From a virus, in IMG/VR virus record IMGVR_UViG_3300021962_000044, positions 47,076-111,075 of that record: a stretch of DNA of 64,000 bases, one strand, 5' to 3'. The translations under genes were made by a program, and so were the position numbers. The stretch's first letter is position 1. Each line of letters starts with the position of its first letter. Below are positions 16,918-25,971 of the stretch, in pieces. The notes beneath the pieces are model-generated. The model was not told the DNA's origin, ran no database searches, and saw nothing but the letters and a program-made list of their open reading frames with translations.

Positions 16918-18612
16918 ATGGACTTAAAAGAATTACATTCATTCAAAATGTCAGATGCTGTGACATTTCACGATAGCCTCAATCCTAAACTGTTTCGTGG
17001 ACAACATCTACAACCTGAAGTAGAATTACAATTAAAAACCATAGCACAAGACTTTTTACAAGAGATAGGTATACACGACTTAGATGTACGTGATATCACT
17101 ATTTCTGGAAGTAATGCCGCCTATAGTTACACAGACCATAGTGATTTAGATTTACATATTTTAGTCAATATGAAGGATTTACCGGATGATGACATTTACC
17201 ATGAATTCTTCAAAGCTAAAAAAGATTTATACAATGACTCACATGATATTACTATCAACGGGATTCCAGTAGAATTATACATACAAGATGCGGCAGAACC
17301 TGTAACTAGTTTAGGTGAATATAGTGTTAAAGATAATAAATGGTTGCGAATGCCCGCAAAGCGTAGAGCAAACTTTGACCAAACAGCTACTAAGTCAAAA
17401 TATATAAAACTATTAGATATTATTGATACAACATTACAATCTGATAAAATAAGTAAAGTTAATAAAGTATTGAAAAAGATTAAACAATATCGTCAAGCTG
17501 GATTAGATAAAGGTGGTGAGTTTAGCCCTGAAAATCTAGCATATAAAGCATTACGTAGCCGTGGTTACATTACAAAGTTATATGACTTAAGAGACAGATT
17601 ACATAGTAAGCATTTGAGTTTAAATAACATGTATGCTAATGTAGATGAAGATTATGATCCAAATGGTATTCCTCCTGGACCAGAATTTAAGCCAACCATG
17701 CCAGCCGGTACTGTTAAAGTAGATGTAAGTGATACATATGATTGGTATAAGTTGGGACAACATATCAGTAATCTTGATGGATTGGGTAAACATGACTTTG
17801 GGCAAGGTCCTCCAAGTACTATAATGGCATTTGGTAGTGAAGAGGCAGAACATAAGTATATTGATGCACTAAAGAAAACTGGTCTTACCACAACTGATAT
17901 TGATCCGTTAGATCCTAATCAACCTAAAGGTATGAAGCGTCAAAAGACTGACCCTACATATAATGTAAATGAAGCTGTTACTGATAATTATCTATATCAC
18001 GCTACTATGCCTGCAGGCATGATGCGTATATTGCGTACAGGTATAATTAAAGCAACTGATAGACCGCAACCATCTACTAAATCAAAAACACAATACCCTA
18101 CAATTAGTACAACTAGATCAAAACAATATGCAGAATCAAACGATTTTGTAGATTTCTTAAACTTAACCAACGACGGTAATGCAGTCATATTAGTATTTGA
18201 TCGTGCCGCAGTCGCTAATCATTACAAAATGTTTAGTACAAGTCAAGGTACACAGACAGTAGGTGACGAATATGAAGAAGTAATTGTTGCCCCCAAAGGA
18301 GCAATGCCGATCAAAGGAACCTTAAAGGGCTTCTATTTCAACCCTAGAAGCACAGAAGAAATAGAAGGATATAAAGATATACCTTGGTTCAACGAGTTAT
18401 TGACCAGTCCATATTATATAGGACCAAAACAAGGTGTGGCGGAAGCATCAGGTTATATCCCTAGTGAAAAACAGAAGAATGACCCAAGATTTAGTACAGC
18501 ATTAACAGTAGATATTAAGCCCGACAGTATCAAAAAGAACGCAAAAGCATTCTATTGGAATACTAGTAGAGCAGGTATTCCTCCAACAGCAAAGCCATCA
18601 GGCAAAATCTAA
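16918..18612 (+). CDS. Modular protein: Pol-beta-type nucleotidyltransferase plus ADP-ribosyltransferase-like domain
   Basis: 564 residues. The N-terminal domain has the nucleotidyltransferase signature SGSNAAYSYTDHSDLDLHIL near residue 63, with the DLD metal ligands. After E244 (VDE|D) there is a conserved module with PPGPEFKPTMPAGTVKVDVS. After E352 (VNE|AVTDN) comes an ART-like domain: YLYHATMPAGMMRILRTGI, PTISTTRSKQYAE and EYEEVIV, which fits a PARP/KptA-type H-Y-E layout. After E509 (GVAE|AS) lies a short module containing DPRFSTALTVDIKPDSIKKN. T4 packages the ART Alt; a similar injected enzyme is inferred. Start alternatives include Met11. Confidence 0.65.
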   Translation: MDLKELHSFKMSDAVTFHDSLNPKLFRGQHLQPEVELQLKTIAQDFLQEIGIHDLDVRDITISGSNAAYSYTDHSDLDLHILVNMKDLPDDDIYHEFFKAKKDLYNDSHDITINGIPVELYIQDAAEPVTSLGEYSVKDNKWLRMPAKRRANFDQTATKSKYIKLLDIIDTTLQSDKISKVNKVLKKIKQYRQAGLDKGGEFSPENLAYKALRSRGYITKLYDLRDRLHSKHLSLNNMYANVDEDYDPNGIPPGPEFKPTMPAGTVKVDVSDTYDWYKLGQHISNLDGLGKHDFGQGPPSTIMAFGSEEAEHKYIDALKKTGLTTTDIDPLDPNQPKGMKRQKTDPTYNVNEAVTDNYLYHATMPAGMMRILRTGIIKATDRPQPSTKSKTQYPTISTTRSKQYAESNDFVDFLNLTNDGNAVILVFDRAAVANHYKMFSTSQGTQTVGDEYEEVIVAPKGAMPIKGTLKGFYFNPRSTEEIEGYKDIPWFNELLTSPYYIGPKQGVAEASGYIPSEKQKNDPRFSTALTVDIKPDSIKKNAKAFYWNTSRAGIPPTAKPSGKI

Positions 18613-18637
18613 TAAGTTTCCATATTATGGTATTTTG

Positions 18638-18645
18638 ATAAATAC
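18638..18645 (+). promoter_or_regulatory. Late-type promoter box ATAAATAC
   Basis: ATAAATAC 23 bp upstream of the chosen ATG at 18668. The predicted start near 18650 leaves an 18-nt leader with GGAA as a weak ribosome-binding site. Confidence 0.5.
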
Positions 18646-18667
18646 ACTATTAGTATGGAAATCCGTT

Positions 18668-19951
18668 ATGAAAATCAAACAAATCACTGAAACTACAACA
18701 GCAGGTGCAATAGCTACTGTAAATTCACCATTAGGTGGCACACAAAGTAGAGGAAATCCTAGCATATATGGTGGCAAGAAAGTAGGAACTCTATTCAAGG
18801 GTAAAAAGACTAAAGCCCCATATGCTAATAGCATCAATGAAAGTGCTGAACTTAGTGAAGCACATTTAGAAGAAGATGATGTTATTGTTGTTCCAGGACA
18901 GGGTCGTAGTCGTAAAAACGGATTTGTTCCACATGGCCAAAGTCGTGTAGACCACGAAGTTGAAATGGCACGTAGTGATTTATTCAGTGCCGCAAAGAAT
19001 GCTCAACAAGTCTTTTCAATGATTAAAGATGTTAGTGAAGATGAAGGTCTTGACGGTTGGGTACAAGAAAAGATTATTAAAGCCAATGATTATCTAAACA
19101 CTATACGTGAATACCTAGAAGGTAAGCAAGTTCAAGGTGTAACGGAAAACAATCAAAGAGTTGATTCACTTGTCACAGACTCATTAAAAATAATGCGTGG
19201 TCCAGAAGTAAATGATGCAGTCAAAGCAATAAAGACTGTGCTAGGAGAAAGAGAATACAATAGCCGTCGCGGTTATTATAGTTTCTATGTTCGACAACTA
19301 ATGGATATGCATGGTCAAGAAGGTTTAACGGAAGGCTTACACCCAATGATTATTGATGATGTTAAAAAATTAGCAACGTTGAGTCCTACTGACAGATATA
19401 GTGCTTATTCTAATATTCGTGGTTACTTCAAGGCCGACCCAGCGTTGAGCAAGATGGCGTCAGATTTAATGGGAGGATACTACGAAGCAGACATGCTTAG
19501 AGGCAAGTATAAAACAGCCGAAGCAAAAGCCAAGTATGCTGAATTAGAACCAATGCATCAGGCATTTATTAAACAATCACTAGGTCAAGAGCAAGGTGTA
19601 ACGGAAGGCTCCAGAAACGCATATTTGAAGCACAACAATTTAATTGATTTAGAAAAACCACTTGCCGGATTAAAGGACGAGTTTAATAAGTTTTTGCGAA
19701 CCCACGATCCTGAAGAAAAACAAAAATTCCAACAAGGTATCAAACAAAGAATAAAGACACGCCCAATGGCGGGACCTAAAGGCGTATTACCAGAGCAAGG
19801 TATATCAGAAGGCGCTAAAGTTGACCGTATGGTTAAGCACATTGAAAAGTCAGAAGAAAAATCTGGCAAGAGTAAAAAAGAAGCTGAAAACATTGCTTGG
19901 GCAACTGCTAACAAACGTGGCATGTTAAATAACAAGAATAAGAAAGCGTAA
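18668..19951 (+). CDS. Predicted capsid-internal polyprotein of small helical modules
   Basis: 427 residues from ATG 18668; the upstream in-frame ATG at 18635 lies before the late promoter. N-terminus MKIKQITE|TTTAG fits a capsid-targeting peptide ending I-T-E. Internal sites are E160 (GVTE), E222 (GLTE|G), E313 (GVTE|G) and E381 (GISE|G). Modules between them: ARSDLFSAAKNAQQVFSMIK helical; NNQRVDSLVTDSL; a HPMIIDDVKKLATLSPTDRY module; RNAYLKHNNLIDLEKPLAGL; and a basic tail with VDRMVKHIEKSEEKSGKSKK and AENIAWATANKRG. The beads-on-a-string layout with identical linkers suggests cleavage into separate products in the prohead. Functions of the modules are unknown. Confidence 0.65.
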   Translation: MKIKQITETTTAGAIATVNSPLGGTQSRGNPSIYGGKKVGTLFKGKKTKAPYANSINESAELSEAHLEEDDVIVVPGQGRSRKNGFVPHGQSRVDHEVEMARSDLFSAAKNAQQVFSMIKDVSEDEGLDGWVQEKIIKANDYLNTIREYLEGKQVQGVTENNQRVDSLVTDSLKIMRGPEVNDAVKAIKTVLGEREYNSRRGYYSFYVRQLMDMHGQEGLTEGLHPMIIDDVKKLATLSPTDRYSAYSNIRGYFKADPALSKMASDLMGGYYEADMLRGKYKTAEAKAKYAELEPMHQAFIKQSLGQEQGVTEGSRNAYLKHNNLIDLEKPLAGLKDEFNKFLRTHDPEEKQKFQQGIKQRIKTRPMAGPKGVLPEQGISEGAKVDRMVKHIEKSEEKSGKSKKEAENIAWATANKRGMLNNKNKKA

Positions 19952-19952
19952 T

Positions 19953-22900
19953 ATGAGCAATATTCTTAAAGGTATAATAAACGAAGTTAGTCCACATAAC
20001 TATGATAGTGATTGGGATTATCAAGATGCAGTAGCACGTAGTGGTAAATCACGTTCTAGCTATCGTTCACAAGAAGATGATACTTTTGACTCTGATGTTG
20101 CATATTCCAGAAAGATGTATCAATTGGGACAACAACAAAAGGCTGCAAAAGAAAAAGCACAACGTGATAGTGACCATGATAGATTGGCAAGTGGTACAAA
20201 TGAAGATATAACTGAAGCCTCTAATCCTTATGAACCAGTAATGATTCAAGGTTATGATAAGTGGCTTAAGTTAGTTAGTATTCCTAATGTTGATAGACAT
20301 GCTTATAAAAGTGATATAACAGCAGTTACTTCCTTAGGTGATGTGATTGGTGAATTTAATACAGATAAAGATTTAGGATACGTTATTAAAAAATATGCTA
20401 AAGGTGTTAGTGAGAGTTTAGATGATCCATGGGGAGATCAAGGTAACTTTGCAGGTGATAAGCCAGTTAATCTTGGTGGTGTCTCTATTAAGAATATACA
20501 AGTGGGTGATACTGTTAAGTATTTTGGACAACCTTCAAAAGTAGTTGCTATGAGTAAGGATCGTAAATATTCTCGCATCACAATTTCTAAAGGCATGGGT
20601 ACTGTTACACAAGATGTATTAACACGTGACTTACAACAATTAGGCCAGGGCAAAGCAATAGAAGAAAATGATAATATTCAAACTAGAATGCGAATGGATG
20701 ATTATTATAAATTGGCAGATGCTATTCAGGAAAAACTTAGACAAGCAATTAAACTAGGTGATAACGAACTTGTACATAAATTATCCAAAGAACGTGCTGA
20801 CTTAGATGCACGTGTTAAAAAATATGGATTGATACCAGAATCACAACTAGATGAAATCTCTAATGAAAAGTTAGCACAATACAAAACAGCTGCCGCATTA
20901 GATGCAGGCAAAGCTGATAAAGAAGGTGATTATAAACGTGGCGATAAACGTTTCAGTGGTATTGTTAAAGCAACTAAGAAACAGTTTGCTAATGATACAA
21001 AGAAATCTGGTATCAGTCAAGGTATAAATGAATTTGCCCCCATTAAACCCCCTACTGCCGGGGCATTTGGTGGTAATAAAGATTACGGACAACCAAATAG
21101 TTCACGCTATATAGGTGGTAACAAGTTTGTAGTAGGTACTACTAACAATTATGTATTGACCGCTACAATAGACAAATGGGGATTAGAATGGGATGAGGAT
21201 GACGAGATATGGTTCTTAGACAGTCCCGGTGCCGCACATATTGCTGATGCTAGTGAAGGTGAAATAGAACTACCTCCACCCCGTGAACAAAGAAATCAAA
21301 TACATGATTTAGTAACTGATTATCTTAATGAAAGAAATTCTGCTGATTTACAAAAGGTAGCCGCATATTATGGTCACAGTAATGATGGCGAAATGGCAAC
21401 AAATGAAAGTTCAGAAGCACCTAGATTTAACAGTAAACAAGAAGTTATTAATCACTTTGTTAAAAACGGCAAAAGTGCGGCAGCAGGTGCAGCGGCATGG
21501 GAACGTGGTTATAGAGGTTCATCTAAGAAACCAATAGAGTTAAAAAAACCACCACAAAGAAGTTACCATGATGAACTAGATGATAAACGTTATTCAAATA
21601 CATTTGAAAACTTAGGTGATCAATTGAAATCTAATTCATTAAACGCACTAGTTCAAGCCAAATTAGCTATAGAGCAACAACGTCAAGCTGAAATAGAAGC
21701 TTGGAAAAGAGATTTTGAAAAGAATACAGTACAAAAAGCACAACAAGGTTTACGTAGAGAATTTGAACCAACTCCAGTTGCACAGCCTGGCGAGAAGCAT
21801 TCTGTATTGAAAGCTAGGTTAGCACAATTAAATAATGCTATACAGAAGCAAGAACTAGTAGATAAGTTAGTTGATAGATTAGAGCGTAAGGGTTTAATGA
21901 CTCCTGCAATGCAAAACGATACTGATACAAGAATGCATGTTAAGTATGGTGCAAAAGATAACTATCAATCTTTAAATAAAAAATTAGACAATGCTATTCA
22001 AATGTTACAGAATAGATTAAATATCCGTAAAATTTCTGGATTAAAAGAAGGTCATGATGAGCGTGATGAATATGATAATCCTAGAATGGGTAGAGATTAC
22101 GGCAAAGGCAATCTATTTGTAGATCCTGGTTCAAATGAATTTAAAAAAGAAGTACATATAGGTAGCAATGACGGCGAACGTGGCAGACCAAAAAATCTAA
22201 AGGGTGTTTCAAAAGTATTACCAGCTGATGCATTTGGCCGTACTACAGGTAAGATACCAGATAGTGCAAGACCAACATCAAAAGAAGATCCTTTTAAAGA
22301 CGTTGATGAAGACCTAGACGAAAATCTACATAAGTGGTTTCAAGAAAAGTGGGTACGATTTGGACCTGATGGTAAGATCCGTGGTGATTGCGCTAGAGGT
22401 GATGATAGTGAAGGTAAACCAAAATGCTTACCACAAAGTAAAGCACAGAATTTAGGCAAAGCAGGTCGTGCTAGTGCGGCAAGTCGTAAGCGTAGAGAAG
22501 ATCCTAATCCAGAACGCAGTGGTAAGGCTATCAATGTTGCTACTAAGAAAAAGAGTAACGAAGGTGTGGCGGAAGACCAACTTGATGAATTAAGTTGCTG
22601 GTCTGGTTATCATAGAGTCGCTGGCACCAAAGCAGGCTTTCCAGGTAGTTGTGCTAAAAATAAAACAAACGAAGAAGCAGTTGATGAAGCTGATATGAAC
22701 CGTAGAGGATTCTTAAAAGGTATGGGTGCGGCGGCTGTGGCAGGTAGCGCATTAGTTAATCCTATTGTTGCTAAAGCGCAAGATTCAACATCTGCTAGAG
22801 GAATAACAAAATCTGATTTACAAAAAAAATTCCCTAATAGTTTAGATATTAAAGCGACAGGAACAAGACCACCCTCTATTATAACGGATTTAGGTTTATC

Positions 22901-24290
22901 ATCCGGTAAAAATTTAGAATTGGAAGTAAAGACTACCGATTTATTGGGTAATGCATCGTTAGGATATATTGAATTTATAAATGATATAATGGTTGGTCAA
23001 TTTTATATCACTGATAAATCAAACTTACCAAAAATTTCAGCGTTTACTAAAAAGCCAGAAATTATTGAGTATTTTAAAAATATAGCCACACGAATATTAG
23101 GCACGGGTAAATTAGGTTCTGTTCAAGGAAAAATCTCACTAGACAAAGTAAATACGGATCAGGGAGTGGGAGCCGGAGTGATGAAAGGACTCTTTGAAAT
23201 TAGTTATGATACAATTAATATTAATGTAGAAACATCAAATGGATCAATTAACCTATTAGTCGGTGCCTATGAAAGTGGAAACTACTTTGTTATAAGTTTA
23301 ATAACTGCAATAAAAAAACAACAAAATAATTTAACACTTGACGAATTCAACAAAAAAGTTGTGGCGGAAGAACAACATAGTTGCCCACATTGCGGTGGCG
23401 AGATGGTTAGTGAAGAACTAATGAATGAAAAGAAAGATGCTTGCTACTATAAAGTAAAGAGTCGTTATAAAGTATGGCCAAGTGCTTATGCATCTGGTGC
23501 GTTAGTTAAGTGTCGTAAGAGTGGTGCTGATAGTTGGGGAAACAGCGGTAAGAAAAACGAAAGCATTGAAGAAGGCTGGCAAGATGAAGCACAAGAGTTA
23601 GAGGACTGGTCAAAAGAAGTCAATAAGAAATTGTATAGAGCGCATGAAACTCAGCGTCCTGGACTAGCAAGACAACTAAGCAAACTAGAACAAAAACATT
23701 TTGGTAGTAGTCTAAATCAAGGATCACTTACAGAAATAGTTAAGGCAGCATTGATGGCATTACAAAAAGGTCAAATGGTTCACTATGATCCACAACAAGT
23801 AGGTCAAATGCCATTTGGTAACATAGTAGGCGATGAAGCTAAACTTATTGCAAAATATAATATAACCCGTGACGAACTTGCTGGTTACCGTATGTTACAC
23901 GATAAAAATATGGTAGATAATCTTGAACAATTTTTAAAGTTACGCCGTTTGGTACGTGCAAAGTCATGGCCTCTAGAGTATTATGAAGAACTAGAGAAGT
24001 TAACACCGGAAGAAGCATGGTTAAAAATGGCCGATGATTTGAATTGGTCCAAAGATGACATGAATGAAGAAATTCAATCTAAAACAGATGATAAGTTATT
24101 AGCATACTACGCACAGCGTAAGGCTGAAAAACAAAAACAACAAAGTCAACCACAAGACCAACTTGATGAAAAGTGGACTAAGAAATACAAAGATAGCATC
24201 AACTGTAGTAATCCAAAAGGATTTAGTCAAAAAGCACATTGTGCCGGTAAACAGAAAAATGAAAGTGCTATTATGAAAGGTCTTAAATAA
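19953..24290 (+). CDS. Giant modular polyprotein (1445 aa) with internal Tat signal and about 14 candidate cleavage sites
   Basis: The N-terminus MSNILKGIINE|VSPH fits a capsid-targeting peptide. Candidate (I/L/V)-x-E sites: E11, E88, E154, E301, E360 (INE|FAP), E699, E790, E874, E879, E912, E1139, E1261 and E1406, plus MNE near 1159. Modules: a short beta domain (VGDTVKYFGQPSKVVAMSKD); a KRGDKRFSGIVKATKK basic module near 335; coiled-coil 590-700; a WFQEKWVRFGPDGKIRGDCA module near 795 resembling DUF5872; and CWSGYHRVAGTKAGFPGSC near 882. A Tat signal NRRGFLKG at 916-923 with AKA|Q exit precedes a secreted-type domain. A CPHCGG zinc-like motif lies near 1144, CYYKVKSRYKVWPSAYASG near 1163, and the tail ends WTKKYKDSINC. 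Packaging and processing are inferred. Confidence 0.7.
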   Translation: MSNILKGIINEVSPHNYDSDWDYQDAVARSGKSRSSYRSQEDDTFDSDVAYSRKMYQLGQQQKAAKEKAQRDSDHDRLASGTNEDITEASNPYEPVMIQGYDKWLKLVSIPNVDRHAYKSDITAVTSLGDVIGEFNTDKDLGYVIKKYAKGVSESLDDPWGDQGNFAGDKPVNLGGVSIKNIQVGDTVKYFGQPSKVVAMSKDRKYSRITISKGMGTVTQDVLTRDLQQLGQGKAIEENDNIQTRMRMDDYYKLADAIQEKLRQAIKLGDNELVHKLSKERADLDARVKKYGLIPESQLDEISNEKLAQYKTAAALDAGKADKEGDYKRGDKRFSGIVKATKKQFANDTKKSGISQGINEFAPIKPPTAGAFGGNKDYGQPNSSRYIGGNKFVVGTTNNYVLTATIDKWGLEWDEDDEIWFLDSPGAAHIADASEGEIELPPPREQRNQIHDLVTDYLNERNSADLQKVAAYYGHSNDGEMATNESSEAPRFNSKQEVINHFVKNGKSAAAGAAAWERGYRGSSKKPIELKKPPQRSYHDELDDKRYSNTFENLGDQLKSNSLNALVQAKLAIEQQRQAEIEAWKRDFEKNTVQKAQQGLRREFEPTPVAQPGEKHSVLKARLAQLNNAIQKQELVDKLVDRLERKGLMTPAMQNDTDTRMHVKYGAKDNYQSLNKKLDNAIQMLQNRLNIRKISGLKEGHDERDEYDNPRMGRDYGKGNLFVDPGSNEFKKEVHIGSNDGERGRPKNLKGVSKVLPADAFGRTTGKIPDSARPTSKEDPFKDVDEDLDENLHKWFQEKWVRFGPDGKIRGDCARGDDSEGKPKCLPQSKAQNLGKAGRASAASRKRREDPNPERSGKAINVATKKKSNEGVAEDQLDELSCWSGYHRVAGTKAGFPGSCAKNKTNEEAVDEADMNRRGFLKGMGAAAVAGSALVNPIVAKAQDSTSARGITKSDLQKKFPNSLDIKATGTRPPSIITDLGLSSGKNLELEVKTTDLLGNASLGYIEFINDIMVGQFYITDKSNLPKISAFTKKPEIIEYFKNIATRILGTGKLGSVQGKISLDKVNTDQGVGAGVMKGLFEISYDTININVETSNGSINLLVGAYESGNYFVISLITAIKKQQNNLTLDEFNKKVVAEEQHSCPHCGGEMVSEELMNEKKDACYYKVKSRYKVWPSAYASGALVKCRKSGADSWGNSGKKNESIEEGWQDEAQELEDWSKEVNKKLYRAHETQRPGLARQLSKLEQKHFGSSLNQGSLTEIVKAALMALQKGQMVHYDPQQVGQMPFGNIVGDEAKLIAKYNITRDELAGYRMLHDKNMVDNLEQFLKLRRLVRAKSWPLEYYEELEKLTPEEAWLKMADDLNWSKDDMNEEIQSKTDDKLLAYYAQRKAEKQKQQSQPQDQLDEKWTKKYKDSINCSNPKGFSQKAHCAGKQKNESAIMKGLK
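22686..22773 (+). other. Internal twin-arginine signal sequence behind a VDE processing site
   Basis: Codes for VDE|ADMNRRGFLKGMGAAA and further hydrophobic Ala/Val residues, ending VAKA|QDS. The arginine pair is residues 917-918. The N-R-R-x-F-L-K core, Ala/Gly h-region and A-K-A exit are those of a Tat signal, but it sits 900 residues inside the protein and would work only after cleavage next to E912. Confidence 0.7.
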
Positions 24291-24336
24291 TGAAAGACTA
24301 TGATTTTTATTGGAATTTAAAAGGATACCCTAGAGG

Positions 24337-24936
24337 CTAATCAAAAATTATTCTCCAACCCTTATAAGAGGTCTCGTTTTTTCGGATGAGACCTCTTAAT
24401 CCTTTAGTACTAATAGAGTATTTTATAGCAAATTCATATGAGGTACTGTATACTCTTTCTAGAGTATTGATGTTCTCAAAGCAATAGACTGTTTTATTAA
24501 ATCTAGTATTATTAGTTCCGGCTTTGGATCGTTTTGTGAATTTTGAAGCATATTCATTTGATATTAATCTGCCGCGCACCCAACCTTCTGGAATATCTCC
24601 ACGAATTTTCTTATTAATAATACCATTGTTAATCCAAATAGTGCCATACATTGGATTATTCTCACCGGTATTCGATAATTTTGCGAGATAAGATTTTTCT
24701 TCAGGAGAGACTTTCATTCTCTGAGACATGATTAAACATGCTTTGTAATCCCCTTGTGATTTATGTATTTCGTAATGTTCTTTGATGGAAACACATAGTA
24801 AATTTGATATTTCATTATTATTGTGATTTCCATCAATATGATGAATTTCATAACTGCGACCATCTTCATCTTTAGGAATGGGCCCTATAAATGTTTCGTA
24901 AATCTTACGATGATCCGTGGTTGAATAAATACTCAT
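24337..24936 (-). CDS. HNH homing endonuclease, free-standing
   Basis: 199 residues from ATG 24934-24936, chosen for the GGAG site at 24944-24947. HNH motif: YEIHHIDGNHNNNEISNLLC with downstream EHYEIH. A NUMOD3-like YLAKLSNTGENNPMYG segment and a C-terminal NUMOD1/helix-turn-helix-like YSTSYEFAIKYSISTKGLRG part are typical of phage homing endonucleases. It interrupts the run of plus-strand internal-protein genes and lies directly upstream of dps. It is not inside an intron: both neighbours appear intact. Its target is unknown. Confidence 0.85.
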   Translation of the reverse strand: MSIYSTTDHRKIYETFIGPIPKDEDGRSYEIHHIDGNHNNNEISNLLCVSIKEHYEIHKSQGDYKACLIMSQRMKVSPEEKSYLAKLSNTGENNPMYGTIWINNGIINKKIRGDIPEGWVRGRLISNEYASKFTKRSKAGTNNTRFNKTVYCFENINTLERVYSTSYEFAIKYSISTKGLRGLIRKNETSYKGWRIIFD

Positions 24937-24961
24937 GCTGGTGCTCCTTTTTAGCATTAGA

Positions 24962-25020
24962 GTAGTTGGGCCTGCCAGCCGCGAACTACACTTTTATTTA
25001 TCATAAGTTTAGATAAATAT
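24962..25020. promoter_or_regulatory. Divergent late-type boxes and a hairpin leader for the HNH gene
   Basis: Minus-strand ATAAATAA at 24994-25001 faces the HNH gene, and plus-strand ATAAATAT at 25013-25020 faces dps. The HNH leader contains GTAGTT/AACTAC (24962-24967 and 24984-24989) with a nested GGC/GCC. T4 homing endonuclease genes are often controlled by such leader hairpins and late promoters. Confidence 0.5.
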
Positions 25021-25036
25021 ATGAATAAGGATTAAT

Positions 25037-25477
25037 ATGTTAGTAGAAAACTTAAAAGTGTTATTGGCTAGTACTCAAGTGTTTGCGATTAAAACGCAAC
25101 AATTCCATTGGTGCGTAGAGGGGACCAACTTCCCGCAATATCACGAATTCTTTAATACGTTATATGGAGATGTGAGTGCTACTATTGATCCTATTGCTGA
25201 ATATATTAGAATACTAGGTCATTACACTCCGGGTAGTTTAACACGTTATGCAGAACTAAGTATCATTCAAGACCAAATTAAAATTCCACGTGCTGAGTTA
25301 ATGTTTGCAGAATCATTGCAAGATTGTGAAGCAATGGGTCAACTTGTTGTTGCTATGTTTGATCAGGCAGCTAGTGAGAATCAGCATGGTATCGAAAACT
25401 ATATGGCTGAACTACAAGATTTGTATGGCAAGAAAGCATGGTTTATCCGTTCAACATTAAAAAGAGAACGTGAGTGA
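25037..25477 (+). CDS. dps: Dps-like ferritin
   Basis: 146 residues. The ferroxidase residues of Dps are spaced exactly as in the E. coli protein as I recall it: H24 (FHW), H36 (YHE), D51 and E55 (IDPIAEY). WCVEGTNFPQYHEFFNTLYG is the family signature. Dps forms 12-mer shells that oxidise iron, lower hydroxyl-radical damage and can bind DNA. There is no long basic N-terminal tail, so DNA binding is uncertain. A plus-strand late-type box and AAGGAT lie upstream, so it may be made late, in the virion-assembly phase. GTGA overlap with the next gene. Confidence 0.85.
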   Translation: MLVENLKVLLASTQVFAIKTQQFHWCVEGTNFPQYHEFFNTLYGDVSATIDPIAEYIRILGHYTPGSLTRYAELSIIQDQIKIPRAELMFAESLQDCEAMGQLVVAMFDQAASENQHGIENYMAELQDLYGKKAWFIRSTLKRERE

Positions 25478-25971
25478 GAGCAATTGATTTTTTAATTGAA
25501 GTAGGTGACAGTCCATACAAGTTACCTAACCGTTGGAAAAACAACGGAGATTCTGTTAAGAAGTCAATAGAATTACCTAGTGGTAATTATTTAGAAATTG
25601 ATATAACGGCTGATACTAAATTAGCTTTAGTAAATTTTTATGTAGGTGGAAGTCAAAAAATTACAGGTGAGGGTGATGCTATTAAAATCTTTTCAACTGT
25701 AGGTAATGCCATAAATGATTATGCTATAAAGAAAAGACCATATGTAATTTGTTTTACTGGTCACATATTTGATAATAGTAGAATACGTTTATATGATAGA
25801 TTAGCAAACAGATGGTTAACTATGCCCGGGCTTAAGGGATATGTTAATTTAACAGACCATGAAGATTTATGGCCAACAGATTTAGTATATTTTATGGATG
25901 ATATACAAGATTTAACCGATCAAAAAATTTATGTTTTAGCAAGCCCAACTTGGATGAGAAACGTAACATGA
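25474..25971 (+). CDS. Predicted capsid-internal protein, paralogue A
   Basis: 165 residues from GTG overlapping the dps stop. N-terminus MRAIDFLIE|VGDSPYKL is a capsid-targeting-like peptide ending L-I-E. The following VGDSPY is shared with the next protein (VGDNPY), as is the general layout with a KIFSTVGNAINDYAIKKRPY segment matching FATVKNVLAKYIEEYNPKLI there. The two are tandem diverged paralogues. The fold looks alpha/beta and the function is unknown. Confidence 0.55.
   Translation: MRAIDFLIEVGDSPYKLPNRWKNNGDSVKKSIELPSGNYLEIDITADTKLALVNFYVGGSQKITGEGDAIKIFSTVGNAINDYAIKKRPYVICFTGHIFDNSRIRLYDRLANRWLTMPGLKGYVNLTDHEDLWPTDLVYFMDDIQDLTDQKIYVLASPTWMRNVT

Larger units (their letters stand above)
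15167..22580 (+). repeat. Dispersed linker repeat CAAGGTGTRRCGGAAGGC between protein modules
   Basis: Near-identical DNA copies encode Q-G-(V/L/M/I)-(T/A/S)-E-G at module boundaries: 15167-15187, 15550-15570, 18430-18450, 19133-19150, 19316-19336, 19592-19612, 19796-19816 and 22560-22580. A shorter form lies near 23357. On the minus strand, related copies occur near 48118, 48622 and 49285. The cGG/gCG codons used in the copies are conserved beyond the amino-acid need, suggesting shared origin by recombination. Confidence 0.75.
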
